A stretch of 64,000 bases of DNA from CAYYWP01 sp050176585 (GTDB taxonomy: Bacteria > Desulfobacterota > Binatia > HRBIN30 > CADEER01): the NCBI GenBank assembly GCA_050176585.1, contig JBFXHX010000012.1, positions 1 through 64,000 of the forward strand, in the 5' to 3' direction. A program made the translations under genes and the position numbers. How positions within the stretch are numbered: the stretch's first letter is position 1; each line of letters starts with the position of its first letter. The notes beneath the pieces are model-generated. The model worked only from the letters and a program-made list of their open reading frames with translations. It ran no database searches and was not told the origin of the DNA. Shown in pieces: positions 50,458 to 58,875 of this stretch.

Positions 50458-52371
50458 TCAGGGCGGATTGAGCGGGGTGCGGACGATGATCTCGGCCGTG
50501 TTGCCGGCATTGCCGGCGACGTCGATCAACTGGACCTTGAAACGCGTCTGACCCGGTTTCAGTGAAAGCTCCATTCCCAGCGCGGGAGCGGTGCAGTACT
50601 GCAAGGTGCTCCGCACCGGATCGCTCGGGCGGTTCCGAACGTAAGCGAAATTGCCGAGCTCGTCGAGCGTACACGCGGTCTCGCTGGTCGCGTGCACGTC
50701 GAAGCGGCAGGCGAAATCGTTGATCGCATCCACCACCATGGGGTCGGAGCTGTGTTCTAGGCTCGGTACCGCCGGCACGCCGCCAATGGTGGGCGGCGTG
50801 TCGTCACACACGGTCGGGCTGCCGTTGCCGAGCGCCCGATCGGCTAGCACCTGCAACGCCGCGGCACCGGCGCAATTCGGCGCGTCCATCGTTCCGCACG
50901 AGGCCAGGGGACGGTTGCTCGTGCCGGGGCGGCCTTCCACCACCATGATGAAGCTCGAACGGGTCGGCCAGTCGAAGATCGGGAGGCCATCGGGAGACTG
51001 CTCGGTCGGCGTGCGCACGCGATTGTCCGCGGTCGCTAGGCCGAAGAACGTGATTTCCGGCCCGACCGGGCGCGGCACGGTCGGGGTCGGTGTGCGCGTC
51101 GGCGTGCGCGTGCGCGTGGCGGTGGGGATCGGGGTATCGGTGCGGGTCGCCGTCGGCGGGCTCGTCAAGGTCGGCGTACGGGTGATCGTGGGCGTGCGCG
51201 TCTCCGTGACCGTGCGCGTCGGCGACGCCGTGCGCGTCGGGGTGATCGTCCGCGTGTGTGTGCGCGTGACCGACGGCGTGGAGGTGTTCGTCGGCGGTCG
51301 GGTGAACGTCGCGGTGCGACTCGGCGTCGCCGTGCGCGTCGCGGTCTGCGTCGGCCCTGGCGGCGAGGGGGTACGGGTTCTGGTGTTGGTGCCGACGGCG
51401 GTCGCCGTGCGCGTTGCGGTCTGCGTCGGCCCTGGCGGCGAGGGGGTACGGGTTCTGGTGTTGGTGCTTACGGCGGTCGCCGTGCGGGTGGGCGTGGCAG
51501 TCGCGGTGCCGGGTAGCGGCGTGATCGCGCTGCGGGTCGCCGTCGGCGTTTGAGTGCGCGTAACCGTACCAGTGCGCGTGGACGTCGCACCGGCAGACGA
51601 GGTCGGCGACGCGGTGATCCGCCGCGTATTCGTCGCCGTCGGCGTGCGGCTCTGGGTGCGCGTACGGGTCGGTGTCGCCGTGCGTGTCGCGGTGCGGGTG
51701 AACGTGAACGTCTGGGTCGCGGTGGGCACCTGCGTGGGCCGCCGGGTGTTCGTGGGTGTGTCCAGTGGACCGGTCGCGCTCGCCGTCGCGGTGGCGGTGC
51801 GGGTCGTCGAGGCGCTGCGGCTCGGCGACGCCGTCGGCGTGCCGGGCTCGGGCGTGCCCGTCGAGCTCGGCGAGGCGGTGGGCGTGCCGGGCTCGGGCGT
51901 GCTGGTCATTGTCGGCGTGTGGGTACGTGTGCCGGTGTGGGTGTCGACCGGCGTGTGCGTGGCGGTCGGCAACGTGCCGGTCGGCGTGGGCTGGGTTGGC
52001 GTGATGGTCGGCGTAGACGTCGCGGTCTCGACGATGATGTCGGTCGCGGTGAGCGTCGGCTCGCTCGTTGCCGTCGCGGTCGGAGCCGGAGGCGGGAGCA
52101 ATTGCACCAGAGCGATGACGTCTGCTGCGGTCACCGCGCCGTCGCGGTTGACGTCCGCACCAGGGCACGCGCCGCTCATCGCGAACAGCTCGCCGATCAG
52201 CGCCGTCACATCCGCCTGATCGACGCGCCCGTCGCAGTTCGCATCGCCGCGCAATTCGCCGCCATTCACCCGGTATGCTGCGACGAGGAGCGCGACGCTG
52301 AGAAACCCGCTGGCGATGCGCCAGCGACGAGACCGAGGCCGTTCCGCCCGACGGGTGCGTTCACCCAGCAT
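50458..52371 (-). CDS. Secreted Pro/Thr-rich protein with N-terminal dockerin-like repeat
   Basis: From ATG 52371 the product has 637 residues: a signal or anchor (RIASGFLSVALLVAAYRVNG), then two Ca-loop repeats at about 40-95 (GDANCDGRVDQADVTALIG; ADVNRDGAVTAADVIALVQL) of dockerin type. A Thr/Pro/Arg linker of about 330 residues follows, with a beta-rich C-terminal domain at about 430-637 (GPEITFFGLATADNR, FIMVVEGRPGTSNRPL, GQTRFKVQLIDVAGNAGNTA) holding several Cys. The order is the reverse of the large protein at 45.6 kb, where the dockerin is C-terminal. The N-terminal ATG 52425 adds 18 residues ahead of the signal and is less likely. Function unknown; probably extracellular. Confidence 0.78.
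   Translation of the reverse strand: MLGERTRRAERPRSRRWRIASGFLSVALLVAAYRVNGGELRGDANCDGRVDQADVTALIGELFAMSGACPGADVNRDGAVTAADVIALVQLLPPPAPTATATSEPTLTATDIIVETATSTPTITPTQPTPTGTLPTATHTPVDTHTGTRTHTPTMTSTPEPGTPTASPSSTGTPEPGTPTASPSRSASTTRTATATASATGPLDTPTNTRRPTQVPTATQTFTFTRTATRTATPTRTRTQSRTPTATNTRRITASPTSSAGATSTRTGTVTRTQTPTATRSAITPLPGTATATPTRTATAVSTNTRTRTPSPPGPTQTATRTATAVGTNTRTRTPSPPGPTQTATRTATPSRTATFTRPPTNTSTPSVTRTHTRTITPTRTASPTRTVTETRTPTITRTPTLTSPPTATRTDTPIPTATRTRTPTRTPTPTVPRPVGPEITFFGLATADNRVRTPTEQSPDGLPIFDWPTRSSFIMVVEGRPGTSNRPLASCGTMDAPNCAGAAALQVLADRALGNGSPTVCDDTPPTIGGVPAVPSLEHSSDPMVVDAINDFACRFDVHATSETACTLDELGNFAYVRNRPSDPVRSTLQYCTAPALGMELSLKPGQTRFKVQLIDVAGNAGNTAEIIVRTPLNPP
51328..51477 (-). repeat. 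Two near-identical 75-bp tandem units in the Thr/Pro linker
   Basis: Bases 51328-51402 and 51403-51477 are nearly identical (a few substitutions). They encode two copies of a 25-residue unit containing NTRTRTPSPPGPTQTATR. The near identity, against degenerate flanking repeats, indicates a recent in-frame duplication. Confidence 0.85.
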
Positions 52372-52488
52372 GTAGTCCTGGAGGTCTGCGCATGCGCCGC
52401 GGCGCCCGCCGTTCGTACGGGGCACACATGCTCGTTGACAACCCCGGCACTCTACGCATTCGCTCTGGCATGGTCAATTCGCGATCAC

Positions 52489-53238
52489 TCACCAGTGCAT
52501 CCGCTGGCGCAGCACGCGGGCCTGGGCGCGGCTCAGTTCGACTTCCGACGCCGCCGGATTGCGCATCACCAACTTGAAGCGGCCGCCAAACCACGGCGAG
52601 ATAGCTTTCACGTGGTGGAGATTGACTAAGCGCGACTTGTGCGCGCGGAAGAACACCGCGGGGTCGAGCCGGTCCTCGAGCTCTTTCAATGTGAAGTTCG
52701 TCCCGTAGCGCTCGCCGGCGGTATGTGCGTAGACGAGGCGGTACTCGACTTCGAACCAGAACACGTCGGAGGTGGGCAGCACGAGTATCTGGCGGCCCTT
52801 CTGCACCGGAATCTGCACAGCGTACTGATCATCGCGGCCGAGCGCGCGCACGAGCTCCTGCAGATCGATGGTGGCGGCGCCGCGCTCGCGGCGACCGCGG
52901 ACGCGCCGCACCGCCTCGCCCAGCCGGTCGCGCGAGATCGGCTTCAGCAGATAGTCGGCCGCCTGGACCTCGAAGGCTTTGATCGCGTAGCTGTCGTAGG
53001 CGGTTGCAAACACCACCTCGGGCCGATGGGTCACGCTGCGCAGGACGCTGAAGCCGTCCATGCCCGGCATCTGGATGTCGAGCAGCACCAGGTCCGGGCG
53101 GCGCTCCTCGATGAGCTTGACGGCTTCGGGCCCGTCGGCCGCCTCGCCGATCACCTCCACGTCGGGAATCGCGCGCAGAAAGCCGCTCAGGCGATCGCGC
53201 GCCAATTTCTCGTCGTCGACGACTAGTGTGCGGAGCAT
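52489..53238 (-). CDS. LytTR-family response regulator
   Basis: The protein (249 residues from ATG 53238) has a receiver domain with VVDDEKLAR, phosphoacceptor Asp54 in LVLLDIQMPGMDG, and the conserved Thr/Ala and Lys (VFATAYDSYAI, DYLLKPI). A LytTR DNA-binding domain follows at about 145-245 (IPVQKGRQILVLPTSDVFWF, FFRAHKSRLVNLHHVKAI). LytTR regulators bind paired direct repeats. It sits directly after its sensor kinase, sharing bases at the TGATG junction (GTG 53241 is another possible start). Confidence 0.95.
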   Translation of the reverse strand: MLRTLVVDDEKLARDRLSGFLRAIPDVEVIGEAADGPEAVKLIEERRPDLVLLDIQMPGMDGFSVLRSVTHRPEVVFATAYDSYAIKAFEVQAADYLLKPISRDRLGEAVRRVRGRRERGAATIDLQELVRALGRDDQYAVQIPVQKGRQILVLPTSDVFWFEVEYRLVYAHTAGERYGTNFTLKELEDRLDPAVFFRAHKSRLVNLHHVKAISPWFGGRFKLVMRNPAASEVELSRAQARVLRQRMHW

Positions 53239-54425
53239 CACGCGGCCCCTGTCGTGAGCGGAATGCGCAGCGACACCGTCGTCCCGTCGCCGGGCCGGCT
53301 CGCGACCACGGGCACATACGCGGCCCCGTACAGGCGCAGCAGCCGGTCGCGCACGTTGCGGAGCCCGACGCCGCTGTCGAAGATCGCGCGTTCATCGCGC
53401 AAGCCTACGCCGGTGTCTTTCACCGCGAGATGCAGATCGCGTTCGTCCACATGGGCCTCGATCGTCACCTGCCCGCCGCCGATCTTGGGCGAGATGCCGT
53501 GTTTCACCGCGTTCTCGACCAATGGCTGCAGAATGAGGCTGGGCAGCAATTGTGCGCGGGCGCGCGCGTCGATGTGCTCTTCCACCCGCAGCGCGTCGCC
53601 GAACCGCGCGCGTTCGATCTCCAGGTAGGACTCGGCGACGCGGAGCTCCTCCGCCAGCGGCACGAAATCCGCCTGCGCCCGGTGCAGCAGGTATCTATAG
53701 ATGTCGCCGAGCCGCTCGACACAGGCCTCCGCCTTCACCGGATCGGTGGCGATGAGCTGGGCGATCGAGTTCAGGCTGTTGAAGAGAAAATGCGGGTTGA
53801 CCTGGGCGCGCAGGGCCGCGAGCTGCGCAGAGATCGCCAGATTGCGCAGCTCCTCCTGGCGGTTGTGCAGGCGCCGCAGCCGCCACCAGTACTGGTTGAA
53901 GCCGACGACGCAGATGATCACCGTCGGCACGATCGGGATCAGGGTGAACACCAGCGGCGCCTGGCGGAGCGCGTAGGCCGGGATGGTGACCGCGATATCG
54001 GGCCCGCCGTAGGGGAACAACACGGACGGCTCGGAGAGCAGGAGCGCCCGCACCTCGGTGAGCGCCACCGACAGCGCCGTGTACGCCAACGCCGACACGG
54101 CCGCCTGTGCCCCCAGCCGCTTGCCGGTCGGCAACGCGTCGAAGCGCGGTAGCACCCGCTCCCACAGGAGTTGGGTCAGCATCGAGTAGACGAGCGTCGC
54201 GACGATGATGAACGCGGCACTCGGCAACGACCGCATCAGGGTGAAGTTCCACAGGCTGCTCTGGAGCCCGATGCCCAGGCCGCTGCCGTAGATGAAGATC
54301 AGCTGCGACCGGCGCGCGCTGGCCGCGCTTTCCGCCGCCGAGCCCGGGTTGGCGTCGGCCCATGCGGCCGCGTCGTCGGCGCGGCGGACGGCGGTGTCCC
54401 GGGCAGTGATATCGTACGAGCTCAT
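53238..54425 (-). CDS. LytS-type sensor histidine kinase
   Basis: From ATG 54425 the 395-residue protein has four to five membrane helices (about 41-180) and a short coiled segment. The His_kinase domain of the LytS/YehU group is marked by the H-box AQVNPHFLFNSLNSIAQL (His212), ILQPLVENAVKHGI (N-box) and a KDTGVGL / GVGLRNVRDRLLRLYG G-box. No PAS or GAF sensor is present, so sensing is likely in the membrane part. It pairs with the downstream LytTR regulator. The gene diverges from chdC; about 170 bases lie between them. Confidence 0.92.
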   Translation of the reverse strand: MSSYDITARDTAVRRADDAAAWADANPGSAAESAASARRSQLIFIYGSGLGIGLQSSLWNFTLMRSLPSAAFIIVATLVYSMLTQLLWERVLPRFDALPTGKRLGAQAAVSALAYTALSVALTEVRALLLSEPSVLFPYGGPDIAVTIPAYALRQAPLVFTLIPIVPTVIICVVGFNQYWWRLRRLHNRQEELRNLAISAQLAALRAQVNPHFLFNSLNSIAQLIATDPVKAEACVERLGDIYRYLLHRAQADFVPLAEELRVAESYLEIERARFGDALRVEEHIDARARAQLLPSLILQPLVENAVKHGISPKIGGGQVTIEAHVDERDLHLAVKDTGVGLRDERAIFDSGVGLRNVRDRLLRLYGAAYVPVVASRPGDGTTVSLRIPLTTGAA

Positions 54426-54597
54426 CGCAACGGCTGCGGTCGCTCCGCCATAGTAGGCAAGCCGGCAATTCTTTGGGAAGCATTTTTGCTCGCTCGTATG
54501 GCGCCGCTGCGTCCGAGAACCGCTGAAAGGCGCGCGCACCTCGCGGCGCGGCGGACCGTAGTGGCTGGCGGCGCGGCGCCGGTGCTACAGTGCGCGC

Positions 54598-55413
54598 ATG
54601 GCTGAACAGGACCCTCGCGAGTTGACCGGCTGGCCCGTGGTGCATCAGTTCTTCCGCATCGATCGAGCCCGCTGGCATGGGCTCTCGCCGGAGCGCCGCG
54701 CCGCGGCGATCGAGGAGCTCACCGCGTACCTGCGCCGGGTCGGCGCGGAAGAGGGGTTGCAGTTCGTGCCGCTCGCGGGCGTCGCGAAATCGGATTTCGC
54801 CTACATGGCGGTTCACCCGGAGCTCAACCGCCTCCAACAGCTCGGCCAACAGCTGCTGGCGACCCTCTTCGGGACCTGTCTGCATCCCGTCTATGCGTTC
54901 CTGTCGATCACAGAGGTCAGCGAGTACATGAGCACGCAGGCCGACTGGGCGAAGCAGTTGCGCGAAGAGCAGCACCTCGACCCGGAATCGTCGGAATTTG
55001 CCAAGAGCCTGGCGGCCTTCGGCGCGCGCATGACCGCGTATGCGCGCGCGCGGGTACACCCGCAGCTGCCGACCGACATGCCGGTGGTGTGCTTCTACCC
55101 GATGAGCAAGGCGCGCGGGGAGCAGCGGAACTGGTATGCCCTGCCGTTCGAGGAGCGCAAGAAGCTGATGAGCGGGCACGGCGCGACCGGCCGCAAGTTC
55201 GCCAGCCGCATTCTGCAGCTCATCACCAGCAGCACCGGTCTCGACGATTGGGAATGGGGCGTGACCCTGTTCGCGCGCGACCTGCAGAGCATTCGCGACG
55301 TCGTTTACGAGATGCGGTTCGAGGAAGGCAGCGCGCTGTACGGACAGTTCGGTCAGTTCTACGTCGGGTTGCGGTTTCAGACGGACGCACTGCAGGAGAC
55401 CTTGCAGCTCTAG
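54598..55413 (+). CDS. chdC: Coproheme decarboxylase (HemQ/ChdC), chlorite-dismutase family
   Basis: The 271-residue protein has all key coproheme decarboxylase features: the segment FYPMSKARGEQRNWYALPFE with Tyr167 and Lys171, and the heme-ligand region RKKLMSGHGATGRKF with His194. The spacing Tyr-to-His of 27 equals that of characterised ChdC. The chlorite-dismutase catalytic Arg pattern is absent, so chlorite activity is unlikely. The enzyme makes heme b from coproheme, the last step of the coproporphyrin-dependent pathway. A terminator follows its stop, so it appears monocistronic. Confidence 0.93.
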   Translation: MAEQDPRELTGWPVVHQFFRIDRARWHGLSPERRAAAIEELTAYLRRVGAEEGLQFVPLAGVAKSDFAYMAVHPELNRLQQLGQQLLATLFGTCLHPVYAFLSITEVSEYMSTQADWAKQLREEQHLDPESSEFAKSLAAFGARMTAYARARVHPQLPTDMPVVCFYPMSKARGEQRNWYALPFEERKKLMSGHGATGRKFASRILQLITSSTGLDDWEWGVTLFARDLQSIRDVVYEMRFEEGSALYGQFGQFYVGLRFQTDALQETLQL

Positions 55414-55455
55414 AGGGCGCCGCGCCCACGCAGCTCTAGAGGACGACACGCCCAC
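55404..55455 (+). repeat. 26-bp imperfect tandem duplication over the chdC stop codon
   Basis: Bases 55404-55429 and 55430-55455 differ at 3 of 26 positions. Copy 1 includes the last Leu codons and TAG of chdC; copy 2 is just downstream and non-coding. Confidence 0.8.
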
Positions 55456-55456
55456 C

Positions 55457-55490
55457 GCGGCCGAGGTCGGCACAAGGCCGCTTTCTTTTT
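55457..55490 (+). terminator. Rho-independent terminator after chdC
   Basis: GCGGCC (55457-55462) and GGCCGC (55476-55481) form a 6-bp GC stem with a 13-base loop, followed directly by TTTCTTTTT. Confidence 0.6.
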
Positions 55491-55515
55491 CGGCCGCGCG
55501 CGCTAGATACCCCGC

Positions 55516-56088
55516 ATGCCGAATGCGAGTGATCTCCGCCGCGGCGGGCGCGTCGAGCTGGACGGCGAGCCGTACGCCGTCCTCGACGTCCATTTCCAGA
55601 GCCCTTCCGCGCGCGGCGCGGCCACGCTGGTCAAAGCGAAAGTGCGCAACCTGCGCACGGGCAACGTGTTCGACCGCACGTTCAAAGCGCAGGATCGCAT
55701 CGTCGAACCCCAGGTCGAGCTGCGCGCCGTCCAGTTCCTGTACCGCGACGATAGCGGTTTCCACTTCATGGACGGCGAGAGCTACGATCAGTTCAGCCTC
55801 GGCGCCGAGGAGCTGGGTACCGTCACCGGTTATCTCAAAGAAGGGCTGACCGGCATTCGCTCGGTGCTCTACAACGGCGAGGTCATCAGCATCGAGCTAC
55901 CGCATACGATCGTGCTGTGCGTCGAGTCGACCGATCCCGCCATCAAGGGGGCGACCGCCCAAGCGCAGACCAAGCCGGCGCGGTTGGAGACCGGCCTCGT
56001 GATCCAGGTCCCCGCGTATCTCGAATCCGGCGAGCTCGTCCAGGTCGACACCCGCGAGGCGCGGTTCATCTCGCGCGCCAAGGACTGA
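55516..56088 (+). CDS. efpL: Elongation factor P-like protein EfpL (YeiP type)
   Basis: The 190-residue protein has the three-domain EF-P length, but its loop reads FQSPSARGAATLVKAKVRN, the YeiP/EfpL form with Arg33 at the tip rather than the modified Lys34 (or EarP-type Arg32) context of canonical EF-P. The C-terminal GLVIQVPAYLESGELVQVDT is the usual EF-P signature. EfpL binds between P and E sites and helps ribosomes stalled at proline-containing motifs. It sits 15 bases upstream of parC, so the two are probably co-transcribed. A canonical efp is not in this window. Confidence 0.9.
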   Translation: MPNASDLRRGGRVELDGEPYAVLDVHFQSPSARGAATLVKAKVRNLRTGNVFDRTFKAQDRIVEPQVELRAVQFLYRDDSGFHFMDGESYDQFSLGAEELGTVTGYLKEGLTGIRSVLYNGEVISIELPHTIVLCVESTDPAIKGATAQAQTKPARLETGLVIQVPAYLESGELVQVDTREARFISRAKD

Positions 56089-56103
56089 GGGCGGGAACAG
56101 CGG

Positions 56104-58431
56104 ATGGCCGAGCCGCACGATCGGATCGCCACGGTCGACCTCGGCAGCGCCGCTGAGGAGCGCTTCATCGCGTATGCGTTGAGCGTCATCACCTCGCGCG
56201 CGCTGCCGGACGTGCGCGACGGGTTGAAGCCGGTGCAGCGGCGCATCCTGTACGCCATGTACCAGAGCCTCCGCCTCACCGCCGGGGCGCGGGCGCGCAA
56301 GTCCGCCGCCGTCGTCGGCGAGGTGCTCGGCAAGTACCACCCGCACGGCGACCAGGCGGCGTACGAGGCGATGGTGCGCATGGCGCAGCCGTTTGCGCTG
56401 CGCTACCCCCTCGTCCACGGCGAAGGCAACTTCGGCTCGCTCGACGGCGATAGCCCGGCGGCCATGCGCTACACCGAGGCGCGCCTCGCCGCGATCGCCG
56501 AGGAGCTGCTGCGCGACATCCGCTACGATACGGTGGATTTCCGCGACAACTACGACGCCACCCAGCGCGAGCCGACGGTGCTGCCCGCCGCGTTCCCGCA
56601 GCTGCTCGTCAACGGCAGCACCGGCATCGCGGTGGGAATGGCGACCAACATTCCGCCGCACAATCTCCGCGAGGTCGTCGACGCGCTGATCGCGCTGATC
56701 GACGACCCGAGCCTGCAGACGCGCGATCTGGTCAAATATGTGCGCGGGCCCGACTTCCCGACCGGCGGCGAAATTCTCAGCACCCGCGCCGAGCTCCGAC
56801 AGATCTATGAAACCGGGCAAGGCGCCGTACGCGTGCGCAGCCAGTACCGCGAGGAACACAGCGGCCGCAAACGACTAATCGTGATCACCTCCATCCCGTA
56901 CGCGACCAACAAGGCCGCTCTCGTGGAGGAAATCGCTACGCACATCAGCGCGCGCAAACTGCCGCTGGCGGTCGACGTGCGCGATGAATCCACCGACTCC
57001 GTGCGCATTGTCGTCGAGATGCGGCACGACGCGTCGGCGGACGCGGTGATGGCCTACCTCTTCAAGCACACCGCCCTGCAACAGAACTTCAATGTGAACG
57101 TGACGGCGCTGGTCCCCACCGGCCGCGCCGGTATCGGCCAACCCGCGCGACTGACCCTCCTCGACCTCTGCCGCCACTTTCTGGATTTCCGCCGCGACAT
57201 CGTCCGCCGCCGCCTCACCCACGAGCTCGCCGAGCTGCGCGACCGCCTGCACATCCTCGCCGGGTTCCTCAAGCTGTTCGACGGGCTCGATCGCGCGATC
57301 AAGATCATCCGCCAGGCGGAATCGCGGGCCGACGCGCAGCAGGGATTGATGAAGGCGTTCGGCCTCGACGAGGTGCAGGCCGACGCCGTACTCGAGACGC
57401 GCCTCTATCAGCTCGCCCGCCTGGAGATGGACAAGCTCCGCGCCGAGCAGCGCGAAAAGGAGCGCCGTTCCCGCGAGATCGAGCGCACCTTGAAGAGCGA
57501 TCAAGCGCTCTGGGCCCTCGTTGCGGGCGAGCTCAAGGCCATCGGTGAGCAGTACGGCGACGCGCGGCGCAGCGTGATCAAGGCGGGCGGCGAGCTCAGC
57601 TACGACGCAGAAGCCTACGTGGTCCACGAGGACGCCACCGTCGTCGTCACCCGCGATGGCTGGATGAAACGCGTCGGCGAGATCAAAGACCCGAGCGCCA
57701 CCCGCGTGCGCGAGGGCGATCAGGCGAAATGGGTCCTGCGCGGCAATACCCGCGACAGCCTGGCCCTATTCTCGAACCTGGGCGTCGTCTATGTGATGAA
57801 AGTGCAGGGCCTGCCGGCCACCACCGGCTACGGCGAGCCGGTGCAGTCGCTGCTGAACTTCAAGGACCGAGAGCGTATCGTCGCCGCGGTGCTGCTGCCG
57901 GCGCCGTCCGGCAACGGCCATAGTAGCGACGGCTCCGCCCCGGTCGCGCAGGGCGAGTTGTTCGCCGGCGGCGACGATGGGGCCGACGGCGGAAGCGGTC
58001 TCCCCTCGCGCGGCGCCGCCGAGCGCTGGTTGGTCGCCACCGCGGGCGGCATGGGTTTCTTCTGCCGCCCGGACCTGAGCGAGACCACGCGCAGTGGCCG
58101 GCGCTATGCGCGGGTGAAGGACGACGACGTGCTCGTCAACGTCGGGCCGGCAAGCGGTGACACGGTCACCGCCGTGAGCTCGGACGGAAAAGTCCTGGTG
58201 TTTCCGGCTGAAGAGCTGCCGGAGCTCGCGGGGGCCGGGCGCGGAGTCATCCTGATGCGCCTCGACGAGGGGGAAACTCTGGTCGCGGCGACTTGCCACG
58301 ATGGCGCTCGTACCTTGATCGCCGTGGGCGAGGACGGGAGCGAGCGCAAGCTGCCCTCTCTGGAAAGCGCCCACCGCGCGCAAAAGGGCCGCAGAGCCTT
58401 GAAGCGCATGAAGGTGGTGGATTTGCGCTGA
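56104..58431 (+). CDS. parC: DNA topoisomerase IV subunit A (ParC-like type IIA topoisomerase A subunit)
   Basis: The 775-residue protein starts RIATVDLGSAAEERFIAYAL. It has the breakage-reunion domain with GLKPVQRRILYAM, catalytic Tyr123 in AAMRYTEARLAA and the helix KSAAVVGEVLGKYHPHGDQAAYEAM. There Gln84 replaces the Ser commonly found at the quinolone-contact position; Glu88 matches E. coli ParC E84. The C-terminal beta-propeller (from about residue 500) lacks a clear QRRGGKG gyrase box, favouring ParC over GyrA. A Gly/Asp-rich insert sits near 600-630. It works with the ParE-like product encoded 2.6 kb downstream. ATG 56104 follows a GGGCGGGAACAGCGG leader. Confidence 0.88.
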   Translation: MAEPHDRIATVDLGSAAEERFIAYALSVITSRALPDVRDGLKPVQRRILYAMYQSLRLTAGARARKSAAVVGEVLGKYHPHGDQAAYEAMVRMAQPFALRYPLVHGEGNFGSLDGDSPAAMRYTEARLAAIAEELLRDIRYDTVDFRDNYDATQREPTVLPAAFPQLLVNGSTGIAVGMATNIPPHNLREVVDALIALIDDPSLQTRDLVKYVRGPDFPTGGEILSTRAELRQIYETGQGAVRVRSQYREEHSGRKRLIVITSIPYATNKAALVEEIATHISARKLPLAVDVRDESTDSVRIVVEMRHDASADAVMAYLFKHTALQQNFNVNVTALVPTGRAGIGQPARLTLLDLCRHFLDFRRDIVRRRLTHELAELRDRLHILAGFLKLFDGLDRAIKIIRQAESRADAQQGLMKAFGLDEVQADAVLETRLYQLARLEMDKLRAEQREKERRSREIERTLKSDQALWALVAGELKAIGEQYGDARRSVIKAGGELSYDAEAYVVHEDATVVVTRDGWMKRVGEIKDPSATRVREGDQAKWVLRGNTRDSLALFSNLGVVYVMKVQGLPATTGYGEPVQSLLNFKDRERIVAAVLLPAPSGNGHSSDGSAPVAQGELFAGGDDGADGGSGLPSRGAAERWLVATAGGMGFFCRPDLSETTRSGRRYARVKDDDVLVNVGPASGDTVTAVSSDGKVLVFPAEELPELAGAGRGVILMRLDEGETLVAATCHDGARTLIAVGEDGSERKLPSLESAHRAQKGRRALKRMKVVDLR

Positions 58432-58875
58432 GGTGGATGCGACCGCGCCTCGCCGGGCATGCGCCAGCCGCAGCCCGGTCGCGCGGCGGTTCGCAGCCGC
58501 TCTCACGGCGCCGCCCGCGGGCGAACCGGGGTCTTTTAGGATGTTGATTTCGAGGTTGAGGCCGGGCTCAGCCGTGGCACCCGCTTCTCGCCGGTGGCCG
58601 ACGGGCGCGAGGGTCTAGCAATTTCTCGCCCACACAGCTTGACAGCATCGAGGGGGGGCCTTACTTGGCCCGCGCCGTTCAGCGCTTAGCCAACCGGCGT
58701 GTCCCGCCGCCTCGGGGCGTAGGGCTCGCCAGCGGGGCTGGGGTCGGGCGGTTCGGGTCGCGATTTTCACAGTCAGTCCGTCGAGCAGCACACATCAGAG
58801 GTTGTCGAAAAGATTGGTGCGGCGCCGACTTGCGGTGCCGCGAGAGCCGTTTGACCGAACAAGGAGGTTGGCGAG
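58432..58875. other. 444-base intergenic region upstream of groES
   Basis: No gene is supported here. It contains the promoter candidate at 58639-58667 and some GC-rich hairpins. I looked for a CIRCE element (TTAGCACTC-N9-GAGTGCTAA) and do not see one. Confidence 0.5.
58639..58667 (+). promoter_or_regulatory. Candidate promoter for groES-groEL
   Basis: A perfect TTGACA (58639-58644) is followed 17 bases later by TACTTG (58662-58667), a poor -10. The spacer holds a run of seven Gs. It lies about 210 bases before groES. Confidence 0.35.

Noticed and set aside
51061..52000. Regular short repeats considered as a CRISPR array
   Set aside because: Units are degenerate, without constant spacers, and are codon repeats in an open coding frame; no cas genes.
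50651..52219. Valine-rich open frames antisense to the Thr/Pro linker (VGVRVGVRV type)
   Set aside because: Complement of ACC/ACG repeats reads as Val/Gly/Arg; purely compositional.
55516..56088. Canonical elongation factor P
   Set aside because: Loop has SPSARGAAT with Arg at the tip, matching YeiP/EfpL, not the Lys34 or EarP-type loop.
56104..58431. Naming the A subunit gyrA
   Set aside because: No QRRGGKG-like gyrase box in the C-terminal domain; ParC-like is preferred, though not proven.
58432..58875. CIRCE element expected upstream of groES
   Set aside because: No TTAGCACTC-N9-GAGTGCTAA or close variant could be found by eye.
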